Notes: generated by a model not told the origin, from the sequence alone. A stretch of 64,000 bases of DNA from Deinococcus multiflagellatus (GCF_020166415.1 NZ_JAIQXV010000018.1:1-64000); one strand, 5' to 3'. Positions 49,092 through 59,234 are shown, numbered from the stretch's first letter. A program made the numbers and translations.

Positions 49092-49305
49092 TGCAGGCTC
49101 CGGGGAGCGGGCGGGAAGGGCATACCGCCCAGGCTAGCGGGCCCCGGGGGCGGGGTGGGCCGCATCTGCGGCGGGCGGTGGGGGGGCTGGGGGGTCATGC
49201 TTCTCACTACGCCTTCACCTTCGCCCGGGTTTCCGGAGGGGGAAGTGGGGGCAGGTCACCCCCTGGGCGCCCCCAGATTCAGAGGCGGGTCAGCCCAATG
49301 CCCTA

Positions 49306-49311
49306 TACCCT
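49306..49311 (+). promoter_or_regulatory. Leaderless -10 box of the subtilase gene
   Basis: TACCCT lies six bases before the ATG at 49318, with only GGGGGT between. A TATACC overlaps it two bases upstream. Confidence 0.55.
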
Positions 49312-49317
49312 GGGGGT

Positions 49318-50715
49318 ATGCCCACGCTGCCCCGCTTCGCGTCCCGCACACTTCTGCCGCTGTCGCTGGCCCTGCTGCTGGCCGCCTGTGGGGGCGGCAC
49401 GGCGCCTGTGACGCCGCCGGCGCCGCCTGCTCCGCCCGCGCCGATCTGTCCGCAGGGCGAGGGCGCCGCGCGGGTGTCGGCGCAGCAGGTGGCGGGGCTC
49501 GTGGAGGCCGGGGCCAGCGCGCCCGTGGCCGGGGCCCCGGCGGTGTGGTCGGCGCCGCATGTGCCGGGGCGGGTGCTGGTCGTGGGCAGCGGCCTGCAGG
49601 CCCAGGGCGCCCTGCTGGGGGTGCAGACCCGCGCGCTGGGCGCTGGCCTGACGCTGGCGCAAACGCCGGCCGGCCAGACCGACGCCGCTTTTGCCGCGCA
49701 GTTGCAGGCCCAGGGCCTGCGGGTGCAGCCGGATTACCTGTACCAGCCGCTGGCCAACCCCAATGACCCGGGTGTGCCCGGCAACGGCGGCGTGCCGCTG
49801 GTGGCCGGCGGAGTGGCGTACACCCAGACCTACCTGGGCCGCGTCCAGGCGCCCGCTGCGTGGACCTTCCTGCAGGCCTGTGGCAAGACGCCGGTCGCCG
49901 CCAAGACCGCCATTCTGGACGCGCGGGTGGACAACCACCCGGACCTGGTTGCCCGCATTGCCGAGCGCGCCTCGTTCCTGACGCCAGAAGCGGGCGGCTC
50001 GGACAGCCAGAGCGGGCACGGCACTGCCTCGGCGGGGCTGGTGGGGGCCACCACGAACAACGGCGCGGGGCTGGCGGGTGTCACCTGGAGCGGGCCCCTG
50101 ATGGCGCTGGAAGTGCTGGGGGCCAACGGCGGCAGCACCAGTTCGCTGGCCCAGGCCCTGAACGCGGCGGTGGCGGGCGGCGCCAAGGTGATCAACCTGA
50201 GCCTGGGCCGACCCCTGGACCCCAACGAACCGGCGGGCTCCAGCGATCAGGTGCTCAGCGCGGCCCTGACCAACGCGGCGAAGTCGGCCGTGATCGTGGC
50301 GGCTGCAGGCAACACAGCGGGCGACGGCGTGTATTTCCCGGCCAGTCACCCGGACGTGGTGGCGGTGGGCGCGCTGGGCACCAGCGACACGGCCCTGGCC
50401 TGTTACAGTGCCCGCCCCAGCACGGCCCGCCCCCGGGGTCTGAACATCGTGGCCCCTGGCGGCGCCGGCAACTGCGCCGGGGCGACCAACGCGGGGCAAA
50501 TGCTGATTCTGGCGGCGGGCGGGGGCTATACCCTGAGTGCCGGCACCAGCTTCGCCGCCCCGCTGGTGAGTGGCGCGGCGGCCCTGATGCGCGCGGCCAA
50601 CCCGGCCCTGAGCGCGGCCGAAACAAAACAGCGCCTGCTGGAAAGCGCCAACACGGCGGTGGCGGGCCTGCCCCGGTTGGACGTGAACGCGGCGGTGCGC
50701 GCCGCCACCCGCTAA
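49318..50715 (+). CDS. Subtilisin-like lipoprotein protease (S8)
   Basis: Product of 465 residues. The signal ends in LLAAC, so Cys24 is probably lipidated; a Pro-rich linker follows (PPAPPAPPAP). Residues 50-170 look like an inhibitor or pro-domain. The catalytic residues are Asp201 (AILDARVD), His234 (GHGTASAG), Asn332 (AAAGNT) and Ser411 (GTSFAAP), so an active serine protease tethered to the envelope is expected. Six cysteines after the signal may form disulphides. Leaderless start. Confidence 0.93.
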   Translation: MPTLPRFASRTLLPLSLALLLAACGGGTAPVTPPAPPAPPAPICPQGEGAARVSAQQVAGLVEAGASAPVAGAPAVWSAPHVPGRVLVVGSGLQAQGALLGVQTRALGAGLTLAQTPAGQTDAAFAAQLQAQGLRVQPDYLYQPLANPNDPGVPGNGGVPLVAGGVAYTQTYLGRVQAPAAWTFLQACGKTPVAAKTAILDARVDNHPDLVARIAERASFLTPEAGGSDSQSGHGTASAGLVGATTNNGAGLAGVTWSGPLMALEVLGANGGSTSSLAQALNAAVAGGAKVINLSLGRPLDPNEPAGSSDQVLSAALTNAAKSAVIVAAAGNTAGDGVYFPASHPDVVAVGALGTSDTALACYSARPSTARPRGLNIVAPGGAGNCAGATNAGQMLILAAGGGYTLSAGTSFAAPLVSGAAALMRAANPALSAAETKQRLLESANTAVAGLPRLDVNAAVRAATR

Positions 50716-50740
50716 GCCGGGCAGTTGTGGAGGGGTGAAG

Positions 50741-50767
50741 CGTCCGGCCAAGCGCCGGGCGTTCCTT
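50741..50767 (+). terminator. Hairpin after the subtilase gene
   Basis: CGTCCGGC (50741-50748) pairs with GCCGGGCG (50754-50761) with one G-T pair over a five-base loop, followed by TTCCTT. Plausible terminator. Confidence 0.55.
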
Positions 50768-50959
50768 GTTGGCCCCCTGTTTGCACTGAACAGAGGTGCA
50801 GCTGCCTGTGCTGCCGGGCCTGTGTTGACCGTCAAAACGTGTCCCTTGATCCTCTCCACACGAGGGGCCCCCTGGCGGGTTGTTTGCTTAACGCTAAGGC
50901 ATTTTGGCTTGCTTAGGGCCACCAGATGAGCCAACATGAGGCCGTACGGCCTGAGCCTC

Positions 50960-51721
50960 ATGACGAAATCCACCGCCAGCCTTGAAACCTTCGACTTTCT
51001 GGAACTGCTGTATCTGCTCACCGAGCAGCGGCGCAGCGGCGTCCTGAACGTGGAGCGCGCCGACGGGCAGTTTCAGGCGTGGCTGGAAGGCGGGCGGGTG
51101 CGTCACCTGCAGTTTGGCGACGACCTGGGGGTGCCCGCGCTGGTGCGCCTGCTGCAAGCCCCGCAGGGCCGCTTTCACTTTGACGAGGGGCTGGCCCACC
51201 CGCAGCCGCGCATGGACGCCCTGCTGGACGAGGTGGCCCTGGAGGCCCTGGAAGCGATGCCGGTGCAGGAACTCCCCTTTGATGGCCCGGCGCGCATCAC
51301 CTCGCCAGAGCGGGTGGCGCGCATGCGCTGGGGCCTGAAGGAACTGGACATCCTGCAGCAGATTGAAGCGCAGCAGCCGGTGTCGGACCTCGCCCGCGAC
51401 CCGGATGCCAAGCGGATGCTGCTGAAACTCTGCCGCATTGGCCTGATCGCGCCGCGCAAGTCCCGCGTGGCCCGCCTGACCGTGACCGTGACCCGGCAGG
51501 TGCGCGACGTGGCTCTGGTGGACGAACTGATTTTTCGCCGCTGGAAAGAAGACATCGTGCGCCACCCGCAGAGCGTGGCGATCCGCACCGATGGCGGGCA
51601 GGTGTACACCCTGCCGATTCGCATGGCGTCCAACCTCACCACCCAGCTGATGGTGCCCCCCGAACTGCTGATGCGCACGGGGCTGCGGGCGGGGGACAGT
51701 GTGCTGGTTAAGCCGGTGTAG
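50960..51721 (+). CDS. DUF4388-domain protein
   Basis: Product of 253 residues. The first 95 residues fit the DUF4388 (PATAN-like) domain of signalling proteins (FDFLELLYLLTEQRRSGVLNV, GRVRHLQFGDDLGVPALVRLL, GRFHFDEG). The C-terminal 60 residues resemble a small beta domain (TDGGQVYTLPIRMASNLTTQ, then GLRAGDSVLVKPV). A role in regulation, perhaps linked to gliding or second-messenger signalling elsewhere, is inference only. ATG at 50960 gives the usual start; 50936 is the in-frame alternative, and neither has a clear ribosome binding site. Confidence 0.75.
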   Translation: MTKSTASLETFDFLELLYLLTEQRRSGVLNVERADGQFQAWLEGGRVRHLQFGDDLGVPALVRLLQAPQGRFHFDEGLAHPQPRMDALLDEVALEALEAMPVQELPFDGPARITSPERVARMRWGLKELDILQQIEAQQPVSDLARDPDAKRMLLKLCRIGLIAPRKSRVARLTVTVTRQVRDVALVDELIFRRWKEDIVRHPQSVAIRTDGGQVYTLPIRMASNLTTQLMVPPELLMRTGLRAGDSVLVKPV

Positions 51722-51847
51722 GCGGGGGGAGCGTCGAGAAGTCTGGGGGTCGAGGGGTCGAGAGGGCAGGAGAGGGGCCGTCAGAGGTTGGTTTGGTTGG
51801 AAGAATGGTGCGGCGTGCGGCCAATGTTCCGGGCCGTGGAAGTGGCG

Positions 51848-52138
51848 TCAAACCTGTGTGGGCAGTGGCGCCCGCTCGCCTGCAAGGGCGCCTGAAATGG
51901 GCGGATAAGGCGACGGTGCCGGTGCACGCTCCTTCCTGGGCACTGCGACGGCTTCACAGGAGCGGCGTGGAGACGCCCGCTCTGGCTGGGTCCAGGGTCG
52001 GCCTCTCTGCATCGAGCGCCCGGGAGAGAGAAAAACCTTGCTCTCATCGAGCCACACCAGCTGAATAACCGGCTTTCTCCGCACCGTTGCCCAAGAAATC
52101 CAGTTCTTCTCTCGACTTCCCGACGCCTCGACCCCCAC
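51848..52138 (-). pseudogene. Possible IS630-type transposase remnant
   Basis: One minus-strand frame reads KNWISWATVRRKPVIQLVWL, then DESKVFLSPGRS, similar to the block around the second catalytic Asp-Glu of IS630-family transposases (hydrophobic-WLDES-x-L). The flanking frames drift into low-complexity sequence. No start, end or third catalytic residue can be placed. If correct, it is a short decayed fragment; confidence is low because the match rests on about 30 residues. Confidence 0.35.
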
Positions 52139-52188
52139 AAGACCCCCCGGCTAGACGGCGTGGCCCCACCGCGCGCAGGCCCCCCCGC

Positions 52189-52194
52189 TACACT
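52189..52194 (+). promoter_or_regulatory. -10 box of gatA
   Basis: TACACT lies eight bases before the ATG at 52203; there is no Shine-Dalgarno sequence. The mRNA would have a leader of no more than one or two bases. Confidence 0.55.
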
Positions 52195-52202
52195 GGCCCG
52201 GT

Positions 52203-53654
52203 ATGCCCGTGCCCCCCACCGCCGCCGAACTGGCCCGCCGCGTGCAGGCCCGCGAGACCACCGCGCCCGAGCTGCTGACCGCCGCCCTCAGCCGTATTCA
52301 GGCCGCCCGGCCCCTCAATGCCGTGGTGAGCCTGAATGACGGCGCCCAGGCGCAGGCGCAGGCGGTGCAGGCCCGGGTGGACAGGGGCGAGGCACTGCCG
52401 CTGGCGGGCGTGCCCATCCTCGTGAAGGACAACATCAATGTCTCGGGGACGGCCACCACCTGCGGCAGCCGCATTCTGGCGACCTATGTCAGCCCCTACA
52501 CCGCCACGGCGGCGGCGCGACTGCAGCAGGCCGGCGCGGTGATTGTGGGCAAGGCGAACATGGATGAATTCGCCATGGGCTCCAGCACCGAAAGCAGCGC
52601 GCATGGCCCTGCCCTGAACCCCTGGGACGAGGCGCGGGTGTCGGGCGGCAGCAGCGGGGGCAGCGCGGTCGCGGTGGCGGCGGGCCTCACCCCGGTGGCC
52701 CTGGGGAGCGACACTGGCGGCAGCGTGCGCCAGCCGGCCAGTTTCTGTGGCGTGTATGGCCTGAAACCCACCTACGGCCGGGTCAGCCGCTCCGGGTTGG
52801 TGGCCTACGCCAGCAGTCTGGACCAGATTGGGCCCTTCGCGCATACGGCGCAGGACCTCGCCCTGCTGATGAACGTGCTGGCCGGACACGACCCCCTGGA
52901 CGCCACCAGCCTGCACGCGCCGCCCGCCTTTGCCACGGTCACCGCTGACGACCTGCGCGGGTTACGGGTGGGCGTTATCCAGGAGAGCCTGGGGGGCAAC
53001 ACGCCGGGCGTGGACGCCACCCTGCAAGCCACGCTGGACGCCCTGCGCGGCGCCGGGGCCCAGGTGGCCGAGGTGAGCCTGCCCGAACTGAAGTACGCCA
53101 TTGCCGCCTATTACCTGATTGCCATGCCGGAAGCCAGCAGCAACCTCGCGCGTTTTGACGGCATGGTGTACGGCGCGCGCGTGTCGGGCAGTGACGTGAC
53201 CGAGGCCATGACCCTCACCCGCGAGCGGGGCTTTGGCCCCGAGGTGCAGCGCCGCATCCTGATCGGCACCTACGCCCTGAGCAGCGGCTATTACGACGCC
53301 TACTACAGCAAGGCCATGAAGGTCCGCCGCCTGATCGCGGACCGCTTCGCGCAGGCGTTCGGGCAATTTGACGTGCTGGTCACGCCCACCAGTCCGTTTC
53401 CGGCGTTCCGGCGCGGTGAAAAGACCAGCGATCCCCTGGCGATGTACGCCGCCGATGTGGACACCGTGGCGATCAACCTTGCCGGGCTGCCCGCCCTGAG
53501 CGTGCCCGCCGGATTCGAGACGGTGGACGGGGTGCGCCTGCCTGTGGGCATTCAGTTCATCGCGCCGGCCCTGCAGGACGAGCGGCTGGTGCGGCTGGCG
53601 GGGGGCCTGGAGGCCCTGGGTGTGGTGCAGGCCGGGGTGGCCCCTGGATATTGA
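52203..53654 (+). CDS. gatA: Aspartyl/glutamyl-tRNA amidotransferase subunit A
   Basis: Product of 483 residues of the amidase-signature family. Lys in PILVKDNINV, the GGSSGGSAVAV loop, and the nucleophilic Ser in GSDTGGSVRQPASFCG form the Ser-cisSer-Lys triad. The full-length match (including NMDEFAMGSSTESSAHGPALNPWD and YGLKPTYGRVSRSGLVAYASSLDQIGP) is GatA, which supplies ammonia for Asn-tRNA or Gln-tRNA formation. gatB and gatC are not adjacent. The next gene begins inside its 3' end. Confidence 0.93.
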   Translation: MPVPPTAAELARRVQARETTAPELLTAALSRIQAARPLNAVVSLNDGAQAQAQAVQARVDRGEALPLAGVPILVKDNINVSGTATTCGSRILATYVSPYTATAAARLQQAGAVIVGKANMDEFAMGSSTESSAHGPALNPWDEARVSGGSSGGSAVAVAAGLTPVALGSDTGGSVRQPASFCGVYGLKPTYGRVSRSGLVAYASSLDQIGPFAHTAQDLALLMNVLAGHDPLDATSLHAPPAFATVTADDLRGLRVGVIQESLGGNTPGVDATLQATLDALRGAGAQVAEVSLPELKYAIAAYYLIAMPEASSNLARFDGMVYGARVSGSDVTEAMTLTRERGFGPEVQRRILIGTYALSSGYYDAYYSKAMKVRRLIADRFAQAFGQFDVLVTPTSPFPAFRRGEKTSDPLAMYAADVDTVAINLAGLPALSVPAGFETVDGVRLPVGIQFIAPALQDERLVRLAGGLEALGVVQAGVAPGY

Positions 53655-54144
53655 CGCTGCCAGGACAGAGCTTCAGGAGCTTCGGGCACGCCGGGCTGGG
53701 GTGAACGACCTCCTGTCCCTCAAAGAAGGGGTGTGGCATGCCCTCTTTCAGGCCAGAGGAACCGCCCGGGGGCCGCAATGGTGCCTGATGCTTCTCGCCT
53801 GTTACGAGGCGGTGGCCGAGCAGACCCGCGCCCCCCAGGATGAACGGGAAGCCATAGCCGCCCGCCTCCGCTGCGCCGCACTTTTTCCAGACGGCCCTGC
53901 GGCTGCGCAGTGGCGGCAGGCGGCCCGAGTCTGGTACTGGTCTGTCTTGCGGTCAGAGTCTCCAGAACAGGTGAGCGCTGACCTGACGGCGTGGCGCACG
54001 CTTCCCCACGAGCGGATTCGGCAGCTGGGGTTCTTGCGCAACGTCCTTGCCGATCTGCGCCGTCATCCAGAATTCATCGCGGGCCTTCCAGAAGACGAAG
54101 CCGCCGAGCTTGCCCACTGGTTGGCGCTGCTACCTATGCTCTGA
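53620..54144 (+). CDS. Uncharacterised protein overlapping gatA
   Basis: Product of 174 residues, mostly helical and Trp-rich (QWCLMLLACYEAVAEQTRAP, QWRQAARVWYWSVLRSE, ELAHWLALLPML). No family recognised. GTG at 53620 is supported by GGAGG six bases upstream inside gatA and gives a 35-base overlap; a later GTG at 53701 is the alternative. Its stop abuts the truB stop on the other strand, so no terminator separates them. Confidence 0.65.
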   Translation: MWCRPGWPLDIDAARTELQELRARRAGVNDLLSLKEGVWHALFQARGTARGPQWCLMLLACYEAVAEQTRAPQDEREAIAARLRCAALFPDGPAAAQWRQAARVWYWSVLRSESPEQVSADLTAWRTLPHERIRQLGFLRNVLADLRRHPEFIAGLPEDEAAELAHWLALLPML

Positions 54145-55071
54145 TCACGCCCAGGCCCGGACCACCTTCAGTTGCTGCCCGTCGCCGTCCACCACGGCCA
54201 CCAGCTGGCCTTCCAGCGTCACCACAAAGCGGCCGGCGGCCTCATGCGCCGGCCGTTTGCCCTGCCGCAGTTCGCGGGCCAGCCGCTCATCGGCCTCGAT
54301 GACCGGGAAGTCCAGGGCGGCCAGATCGGGAATGCCCGGGGCGTCGGCCAGCCCGTCCAGCGGCACGGCGTCACGCAGGTCGTAGCGGCCCACGCGGGTG
54401 CGCACCAGGCCGCCCAGGTGCGCGGGCACGCCCAGCGCCGCGCCCACATCGCGCGCCAGCGAGCGCAGGTAGGTGCCGCTGCCCACCCGGGCCCACACCA
54501 GCAGGGTGGGGAACTCGCCCAGTGCGTCAGGGAGGGTAAAAGTGTGGCCTCTGTCGGCCGGGCGCCACGTCTGGGGATCAAAGGTGTGGGGCGCCGCCGC
54601 CACGCTGGGATACAGGCCCAGCAACGCCAGTTCGTGGATCACGATGGGGCGGGCCGGCAGGTCCAGGGCGCCGCCGGCGCGCGCCACCGCGTAGGCCCGC
54701 TGGCCGCCCACCTGAATGGCGCTGTACTGCGGGGGCACCTGGGCCTGGGGTCCCACGAAGGTCGCCAGCACCTCGCGCACCTGCGCTTCCGTCAGTTGGG
54801 GCACGTCGGCGCGCGAATCCACCGGGCCCTCGGCGTCCAGGGTGGGCGTGCCGGCCCCCAGGCTGATCCAGGCGAGGTAATCCTTGGTGTCGGCCTCCAT
54901 GAACTGCACGACCTTGGTGCTGTCGTCCACGCACAGCACCAGCACGCCCGTGGCCAGCGGGTCCAGGGTGCCGGTGTGGCCCACCCGGCGCGTGCTGCGC
55001 GCCCGCCGCGCGCGATTCACCACATCGTGCGAGGTCAACGTCAGGGGTTTGTCCACGGCGATCACGGGCAT
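54145..55071 (-). CDS. truB: tRNA pseudouridine-55 synthase
   Basis: Product of 308 residues that makes pseudouridine 55 in the tRNA T loop. The catalytic motif GHTGTLDPLATGVL holds Asp37; KDYLAWISLGAGTPTLDAEG and VPPQYSAIQVGGQRAYAVAR are further TruB blocks, and a PUA-like domain ends the protein. ATG at 55071 has TACCCT seven bases upstream, discarding a ten-codon extension. Divergent from a small membrane protein gene by 38 bases. Confidence 0.94.
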   Translation of the reverse strand: MPVIAVDKPLTLTSHDVVNRARRARSTRRVGHTGTLDPLATGVLVLCVDDSTKVVQFMEADTKDYLAWISLGAGTPTLDAEGPVDSRADVPQLTEAQVREVLATFVGPQAQVPPQYSAIQVGGQRAYAVARAGGALDLPARPIVIHELALLGLYPSVAAAPHTFDPQTWRPADRGHTFTLPDALGEFPTLLVWARVGSGTYLRSLARDVGAALGVPAHLGGLVRTRVGRYDLRDAVPLDGLADAPGIPDLAALDFPVIEADERLARELRQGKRPAHEAAGRFVVTLEGQLVAVVDGDGQQLKVVRAWA

Positions 55072-55078
55072 GGGGGGC

Positions 55079-55102
55079 AGGGTAGCAGGTGGGCGGTACA
55101 CT
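55079..55102. promoter_or_regulatory. Divergent leaderless promoters truB / membrane protein
   Basis: TACCCT (minus, 55079-55084) and TACACT (plus, 55097-55102) lie 12 bases apart, each seven bases from its start codon. With 38 bases between the starts, both -35 regions must lie across the other promoter or in the opposite coding sequence. Confidence 0.55.
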
Positions 55103-55109
55103 GGCCCCT

Positions 55110-55481
55110 GTGTTGCGCGCCGCCTTCTGGCTGACCGCCCTGCTGTTTGTGCCGCTGGGGCTGTATCTGTATTTTCTGCCGCCTGCCGTGGCGTCCCTGA
55201 TTGGCGTCTCGCCGCTGTGGCTGGCGCGCGGGGCGGGGGCCGTGGTGCTGGCCTGGGGCGCCTTTCAGCTGGCCGCCAGCTTTGCCCCGGACCGAGTAAA
55301 GGTGGGGGGGCTGGTGGGCGGTAACCTGCTGCTGGTGGCGGCCCTGCTGCCCCCCGTGCTGCGCGGCGCCGACACGTTGGCCGCGCCGCTGCGCACCGCC
55401 CTGCTGGTGGTCTCGGGTGCGCTGGCCCTGCTGGCGGTTATGGCGCTGCTGGGCAGCCCCTCACGCCGGAGCCGGCTGTAA
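55110..55481 (+). CDS. Small four-helix membrane protein
   Basis: Product of 123 residues with four hydrophobic helices (FWLTALLFVPLGLYLYFLPP, LARGAGAVVLAWGAFQLAAS, VGGNLLLVAALLPPVL, ALLVVSGALALLAVMALLG). No family recognised. GTG at 55110 is fixed by TACACT seven bases before it. Its last base is the first base of the next start codon, so the two genes are coupled. Confidence 0.7.
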   Translation: MLRAAFWLTALLFVPLGLYLYFLPPAVASLIGVSPLWLARGAGAVVLAWGAFQLAASFAPDRVKVGGLVGGNLLLVAALLPPVLRGADTLAAPLRTALLVVSGALALLAVMALLGSPSRRSRL

Positions 55482-56239
55482 TGGAGCGGCTGCACAAGCG
55501 GCTGGCCCGCGCCGGGGTGGCCTCGCGCCGCGCGGCCGAAAGCCTGATTCAGGCCGGGCGCGTGACCGTCAATGGCGTGCCGGCCACCCTGGGCCAGACT
55601 GTCACCGACGCCGACGACATCCGGGTGGACGGCCAGCTGATCGAAACCGGGGCCGCCCCGAAGGTCACCTACATGCTTTACAAGCCGCGCGGCTACGTGA
55701 CCACCGCCCGCGACGAGTACGGCCGCAGGAACGTGCTGGACGCCATGCCCCCCACCCCCGGCCTGCACCCGGTGGGCCGCCTGGACCGCGACTCCGAAGG
55801 GCTGCTGCTGCTCACCACCGACGGCGACCTGACCCTGACCCTGACCCACCCCCGTTACGGCCACGAAAAGGCGTACCGCGCCTGGACTGAGGGCCCCCAC
55901 GCCCCCACCCCGGCCGATCTGGAGCAGTTGCTGGACGGCTCGCTGACGCTGGACGACGGCCCGGCCACCGCCCGGGAGGCCCGCCCGGCACGGGGCGGCG
56001 CCTTCGTGGTGCTGGGCGAGGGCCGCAACCGCCAGGTGCGGCGCATGCTGGAAGCCATCGGCCACCCCGTCACCCGCCTGCTGCGCTACCGCGTGGGCGG
56101 CCTGTGGCTGGGCAACCTGGAGGTGGGCGAATACCGCCAGCTTGACGACCGCGACCTGCGCGACCTGCTGCACCCGGACCGCACGCCGCCCCAGGTGTGG
56201 GCGCGCCAGTGGGAACGGATTGAGAAGCGCTGGGGGTAG
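55481..56239 (+). CDS. rluB: RluB/RsuA-family pseudouridine synthase
   Basis: Product of 252 residues. An S4 RNA-binding domain (MERLHKRLARAGVASRRAAE) precedes the catalytic domain with GRLDRDSEGLLLLTTDGDL, in which Asp102 is the catalytic residue. GEGRNRQVRRMLEAIGHPV is the second family motif. RluB modifies 23S rRNA in the peptidyl transferase region, RsuA 16S rRNA; sequence alone favours RluB-like. The symbol is tentative. Confidence 0.85.
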   Translation: MERLHKRLARAGVASRRAAESLIQAGRVTVNGVPATLGQTVTDADDIRVDGQLIETGAAPKVTYMLYKPRGYVTTARDEYGRRNVLDAMPPTPGLHPVGRLDRDSEGLLLLTTDGDLTLTLTHPRYGHEKAYRAWTEGPHAPTPADLEQLLDGSLTLDDGPATAREARPARGGAFVVLGEGRNRQVRRMLEAIGHPVTRLLRYRVGGLWLGNLEVGEYRQLDDRDLRDLLHPDRTPPQVWARQWERIEKRWG

Positions 56240-56304
56240 AAAGGCAGCAGTGCGCGGGAGGCGGGACAAGAAGGGTTCACCGCCCACCACGGCCCGCCTC
56301 CTGC

Positions 56305-56310
56305 TATCCT
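56305..56310 (+). promoter_or_regulatory. -10 box of rnpB
   Basis: TATCCT lies about seven bases before the expected 5' end of RNase P RNA. Confidence 0.55.
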
Positions 56311-56316
56311 TTCTCC

Positions 56317-56754
<438 letters not shown>

Positions 56755-56760
56755 GAAGGC

Positions 56761-56795
56761 AGGCCGCTCCCAGATGGGAGCGGCCTGTTTTGGTT
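56761..56795 (+). terminator. Intrinsic terminator of rnpB
   Basis: AGGCCGCTCC and GGAGCGGCCT form a ten-pair stem (56761-56770 with 56777-56786) followed by GTTTTGGTT. Confidence 0.85.
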
Positions 56796-56875
56796 GTGGG
56801 TCGTGGGCTGTGGGAAGGGCAGAAAAAAGGCGTGCACGGTCCCCCTTCTTTTTCCCACACCCGACAACCCACCCC

Positions 56876-57232
56876 CTACACCCCTTTCTTCGCGTCCAGT
56901 GCCGCCAGCACAAACCCGGCCATCATCAGCGCGCCGCCAATGGGGGCCACGGCGCCCAGCACTTTCACGCCGGTCAGGGCCAGCAGGTACAGGCTGCCGG
57001 CAAACACCAGGGCGCCGGCCAGCAGCAGCGGGGGCGCGCGGCGCTGCCCGGCCTGGGTGCCCAGGGCCAGCAGGGCCAGGGCGGCGTACATCTGGTAGCG
57101 GGCGCCGGTTTCAAAGGTGGCCAGATCGGCGGCGTCCAGGCGGGCTTTCAGGCCGTGGGCCGCAAAGGCGCCCAGGGCAACGGCCAGGGCCGCCAGCACG
57201 GCGCCGGCGCGCAGGGTGTGGTGGGAACGCAT
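56876..57232 (-). CDS. DUF423 family membrane protein
   Basis: Product of 118 residues with four helices and the DUF423 pattern (LAALAVALGAFAAHGLKARL, FETGARYQMYAALALLAL, GALVFAGSLYLLALTG, APIGGALMMAGFVLAAL). Function unknown; small inner-membrane protein. ATG at 57232 has TACGCT seven bases upstream and gives the normal length; the longer in-frame extension is low-complexity. Confidence 0.85.
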   Translation of the reverse strand: MRSHHTLRAGAVLAALAVALGAFAAHGLKARLDAADLATFETGARYQMYAALALLALGTQAGQRRAPPLLLAGALVFAGSLYLLALTGVKVLGAVAPIGGALMMAGFVLAALDAKKGV

Positions 57233-57332
57233 GGCCCGCAGCGTAGGGCGCGCGCGGGGTGGCCGGTGTCCCGCCCCCAGGCTCAGCGCGGGGGGCCGGG
57301 GTGGGGCTGTGGGGGGAAAGGGGCCAGAGAAG

Positions 57333-57382
57333 TGGGAGAGAGGTGGGAATTGGTGGTAATTCGTGGAAACGGCTGTTACACT
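57333..57382 (+). promoter_or_regulatory. mraZ promoter with phased MraZ-box-like repeats
   Basis: Four TGGNA repeats start at 57333 (TGGGA), 57344 (TGGGA), 57354 (TGGTA) and 57364 (TGGAA), spaced 11, 10 and 10 bases, directly upstream of a TACACT box (57377-57382). MraZ in E. coli binds TGGGN repeats of 10-base period, so this is probably its autoregulatory operator. The mRNA leader to the mraZ start is about 100 bases. Confidence 0.7.
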
Positions 57383-57486
57383 CGCCGCATCAACCAAAAG
57401 ACGTTGAGCGCGTGTTTATGGTTGAGGTGGACCCCCAACCTCATCCGCCCGCAAGGTGGGCACAGGTGGGAAAAGAGGAGCCGTGT

Positions 57487-57915
57487 GTGCCGTTTGGCGA
57501 ATACCCGTACACCATTGATGACAAGGGCCGCGTGGTCATGCCCCCCGCGTTCCGCGACTTCGTGGAGGACGGCATGATCCTCACGCGCGGCATGGAAGGC
57601 TGCCTGTACGTGTTTCCCCTGGCCAGCTGGAAGCGGGTGGAAACGCAGTTAGAAGGCCTGCCCCTCACCGACGCCGAGTCCCGGGCGTTTGTGCGCTTCT
57701 TCTATTCCGGGGCCAGCAAGGCGCGCCTGGACAACCAGAGCCGCGTCTCTGTGCCCCAGCCCCTGCGCGCCTTTGCCGCCCTGGAGGGCGAGGTGATCGT
57801 GGCGGGTGCGCCCGGTCGCCTGGAACTCTGGAGCCCGGCCCGCTGGGAAGCCGCCATTGCGGCGGTGCAGGACAACCCCCCCAAACCTGACCTTCTGTCC
57901 AACTTTGTGGCGTAA
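57487..57915 (+). CDS. mraZ: Transcriptional regulator MraZ
   Basis: Product of 142 residues, usual length, with two AbrB-like repeats (FGEYPYTIDDKGRVVMPPAF and ARLDNQSRVSVPQPLRAF). It binds repeats upstream of its own operon and controls division and wall genes. GTG at 57487 follows AGGAG by six bases and starts as MraZ should; the long in-frame extension to 57259 runs through the promoter and is rejected. rsmH follows three bases after the stop. Confidence 0.94.
   Translation: MPFGEYPYTIDDKGRVVMPPAFRDFVEDGMILTRGMEGCLYVFPLASWKRVETQLEGLPLTDAESRAFVRFFYSGASKARLDNQSRVSVPQPLRAFAALEGEVIVAGAPGRLELWSPARWEAAIAAVQDNPPKPDLLSNFVA

Positions 57916-59224
<1,309 letters not shown>

Positions 59225-59234
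<10 letters not shown>

Larger units (their letters stand above)
51722..52202. other. Intergenic region with hexamer arrays and possible IS remnant
   Basis: These 481 bases begin with GTCGAG-type hexamers (three between 51732 and 51764) and end with the same hexamer inverted (CTCGAC, 52111-52131). The outermost perfect inverted block is TGGGGGTCGAGG at 51744-51755 against 52126-52137. Between them lies the transposase-like stretch described separately, and the gatA -10 box is at 52189-52194. Confidence 0.5.

Noticed and set aside
57259..57486. Upstream extension of mraZ
   Set aside because: The extra 76 codons would run through the promoter and MraZ-box repeats; the GTG at 57487 has a proper ribosome binding site and gives the normal protein.
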